A stretch of DNA of 7,159 bases from Verrucomicrobiales bacterium (lineage in GTDB: Bacteria; Verrucomicrobiota; Verrucomicrobiia; Verrucomicrobiales; SKLO01): positions 1-7,159 of the forward strand of contig SKLO01000078.1 in the NCBI GenBank assembly GCA_007123195.1. Reading direction: 5' to 3'. Below, piece by piece: positions 6,089 to 7,159 of this stretch. The position numbers and the translations under genes are program-made. The first letter of the stretch is position 1, and the number at the start of each line of letters is the position of its first letter. The notes under the pieces are model-generated. The model was not told where the DNA came from and searched no databases. It was given only the letters and a program-made list of their open reading frames with translations.

Positions 6089-6486
6089 ACCAGGGACCGG
6101 ACCAGTGCATCCACCTGGCGGTGGATCAGGTGTTGCAAATCCACGCGGCCGCCATTCACGAGTTCGGCGGATCGCATGGCCTGCGTGACAGGCCATTGCT
6201 GGAGTCCGCCGTGGCGGCCCCGCAGGCGACGTTTGGCGGCGTATCGCCCTTCACCGACCTCGTCGATGTGGCCGGAGCGTATCTGTATTATCTATGTTCG
6301 AACCATCCGTTTGTCGATGGGAACAAGCGGGTCGCGCTGGGTGCCTGCCTGGTGTTCCTGAAGATCAATGGCCTCAAGCCCAACCCCGACGGCGAGGATT
6401 GGGAAACCCTCACGCTCGCCGTGGCGGCCGGCGTGTTGTCGCGCGAGGAGGTCACCGTGCGGCTGCGGGCTCTGGTCGCGGTGTGA
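6085..6486 (+). CDS. doc: Doc-family toxin (Fic fold, death on curing)
   Basis: Doc toxins have the Fic fold but act as kinases; the P1 phage member phosphorylates elongation factor Tu and stops translation. The 133-residue protein is close to the family's usual length (P1 Doc is 126). The Fic motif HPFVDGNKR occupies residues 74-82. It has lysine (K81) where AMP-transferring Fic proteins usually have glycine, the change that typifies Doc. GLRDRPLLESAV at 32-43 and the preceding helices are also typical of Doc. H74, D78, N80 and R82 all appear intact, so the toxin is probably active. The frame is open further upstream, but the ATG at 6085 with its GGAG site and ATGA overlap with the antitoxin is the natural start. 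Transcription is presumably shared with the antitoxin. EF-Tu as target is inferred from family members. Confidence 0.93.
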   Translation: MNQGPDQCIHLAVDQVLQIHAAAIHEFGGSHGLRDRPLLESAVAAPQATFGGVSPFTDLVDVAGAYLYYLCSNHPFVDGNKRVALGACLVFLKINGLKPNPDGEDWETLTLAVAAGVLSREEVTVRLRALVAV

Positions 6487-6557
6487 GCCCCGGAGCGCGG
6501 TGGCGGCGCGGGCACGACCGGGCGGCGGCGGTGATTGCCAGCCGGCGGATGGCGGGA

Positions 6558-6605
6558 CCTGGGCCATCCGGAGTGGGTTCCGGACCTAAACCTCGATGGC
6601 CCAGG
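6558..6605. terminator. Hairpin between convergent doc and carboxypeptidase genes, possible terminator
   Basis: CCTGGGCCATC (6558-6568) and GATGGCCCAGG (6595-6605) form a perfect 11-base inverted repeat with a 26-base loop. The loop includes the carboxypeptidase stop codon, and the right arm lies inside its last codons. A short inner stem (6569-6572 with 6579-6582) can stack on it. A competing 8-base stem pairs CGGATGGC (6546-6553) with GCCATCCG (6563-6570). No T-tract follows on either strand, so this would be a non-classical or bidirectional terminator. The role is inferred from its position between convergent genes. Confidence 0.35.
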
Positions 6606-7159
6606 CCAGCAGCTTGCGGGTGTCCTCCCACACCGCGCCGGAGGTGCTGTTGAGCACCACCACGATGCAGCGGCGGCCCTCGTGCTCGCCCGAGGCCACC
6701 AGGCAGAAGCCGGACGCGCGGGTGAAGCCGGTCTTCATGCCGTCGCACCAGTCGTGGCCGCGCAGCACCCGGTTGGTGTTGGTCAGGGCGACCTCGCGGC
6801 CATCGGGTCGCTCCAAGGTGAAGTGGTGCAGCTTGATCATCTCGCGCAGCTCCGGTTCGCGATCGACGTGCAGCGCCAGCCGCGCCAGATCGCGCGCGGT
6901 GGAGTATTGCGAATCATTCGGCAGCCCGTGCGGGTTGGCAAAGTGGGAATCGGTCATGCCCAGCTCGACGGCGCGTCGGTTCATGGCCTCGCAAAACGCG
7001 GCGACCGATCCCGAGTGGTCGCGCGCCAGGGCCTCGGCGACGTCGTTGTAGCTGCGCACCAGCAGCGAGGTGACCAGATTGCGGCGGCTGAAGCGCTCGC
7101 CGACTTCAAGTCCGAGGCGGGTGGGGGCGGCGCGGGTGTCCTCGGCGACGATGTCGAAC
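6586..7159 (-). CDS. D-alanyl-D-alanine carboxypeptidase, peptidase S11 (partial, C-terminal part)
   Basis: This is the C-terminal 190 residues of a penicillin-binding DD-carboxypeptidase that trims terminal D-alanine from peptidoglycan in the periplasm. The gene continues beyond the right edge, where its start, signal peptide and SxxK nucleophile motif must lie. The second active-site motif SxN is seen as SYN at 7053-7045 and the third, KTG, at 6735-6727. The text around them (LLVRSYNDVAEALA, GMTDSHFANPHGL, GHDWCDGMKTGFT) is typical of the S11 family. Only about 46 residues follow the KTG motif before the TAG stop, so the PBP5-like C-terminal domain and membrane-anchoring helix are absent. 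That suggests a minimal catalytic enzyme. The gene converges with doc, with 99 bases between the stops. Confidence 0.92.
   Translation of the reverse strand, partial: FDIVAEDTRAAPTRLGLEVGERFSRRNLVTSLLVRSYNDVAEALARDHSGSVAAFCEAMNRRAVELGMTDSHFANPHGLPNDSQYSTARDLARLALHVDREPELREMIKLHHFTLERPDGREVALTNTNRVLRGHDWCDGMKTGFTRASGFCLVASGEHEGRRCIVVVLNSTSGAVWEDTRKLLAWAIEV

Overview
The window is a GC-rich bacterial chromosome segment with ordinary core genes and one small accessory module. Five genes lie on the minus strand in a row: menB, menA, menC and menE, followed by dnaN. Protein features suggest, but do not prove, the Verrucomicrobiota (possibly the Opitutae). These are a short-N-terminus MenE, a DnaN ending in a YVLMPMR motif, and starts that mostly lack a Shine-Dalgarno sequence. 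No rRNA, tRNA, CRISPR array, IS element or phage gene was seen.

Layout from left to right: 1-294 holds no convincing gene, only GC-rich inverted repeats. The gene dnaN (295-1395, minus) encodes the replication sliding clamp. A 227-base gap (1396-1622) has an AT-rich island that probably holds the dnaN promoter. Then come menE (1623-2999), menC (2981-3976), menA (3964-4896) and menB (4933-5754), all minus and transcribed in the order B-A-C-E. Overlaps of 13 bases (menA/menC) and 19 bases (menC/menE) point to a translationally coupled operon. MenC makes o-succinylbenzoate, MenE activates it with CoA, MenB closes the ring to DHNA-CoA, and MenA prenylates DHNA to demethylmenaquinone. The genes menF, menD, menH, the thioesterase and the final methyltransferase are not in the window and must be elsewhere if the pathway is complete.

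Divergent from menB, on the plus strand, is a toxin-antitoxin pair: an AbrB/MazE-fold antitoxin (5861-6088) and a Doc/Fic toxin (6085-6486) overlapping by ATGA. The 106-base menB/antitoxin gap has an almost perfect 11-base inverted repeat (5802-5831). Its two arms each carry a TTGAC -35-like element, one facing each way. This is the most interesting feature here: the antitoxin's probable operator may also reach the menaquinone operon promoter.

At the right edge, convergent with the toxin, is the C-terminal part of a D-alanyl-D-alanine carboxypeptidase (peptidase S11), cut by the window end. A perfect 11-base inverted repeat spans its stop codon and may act as a terminator.
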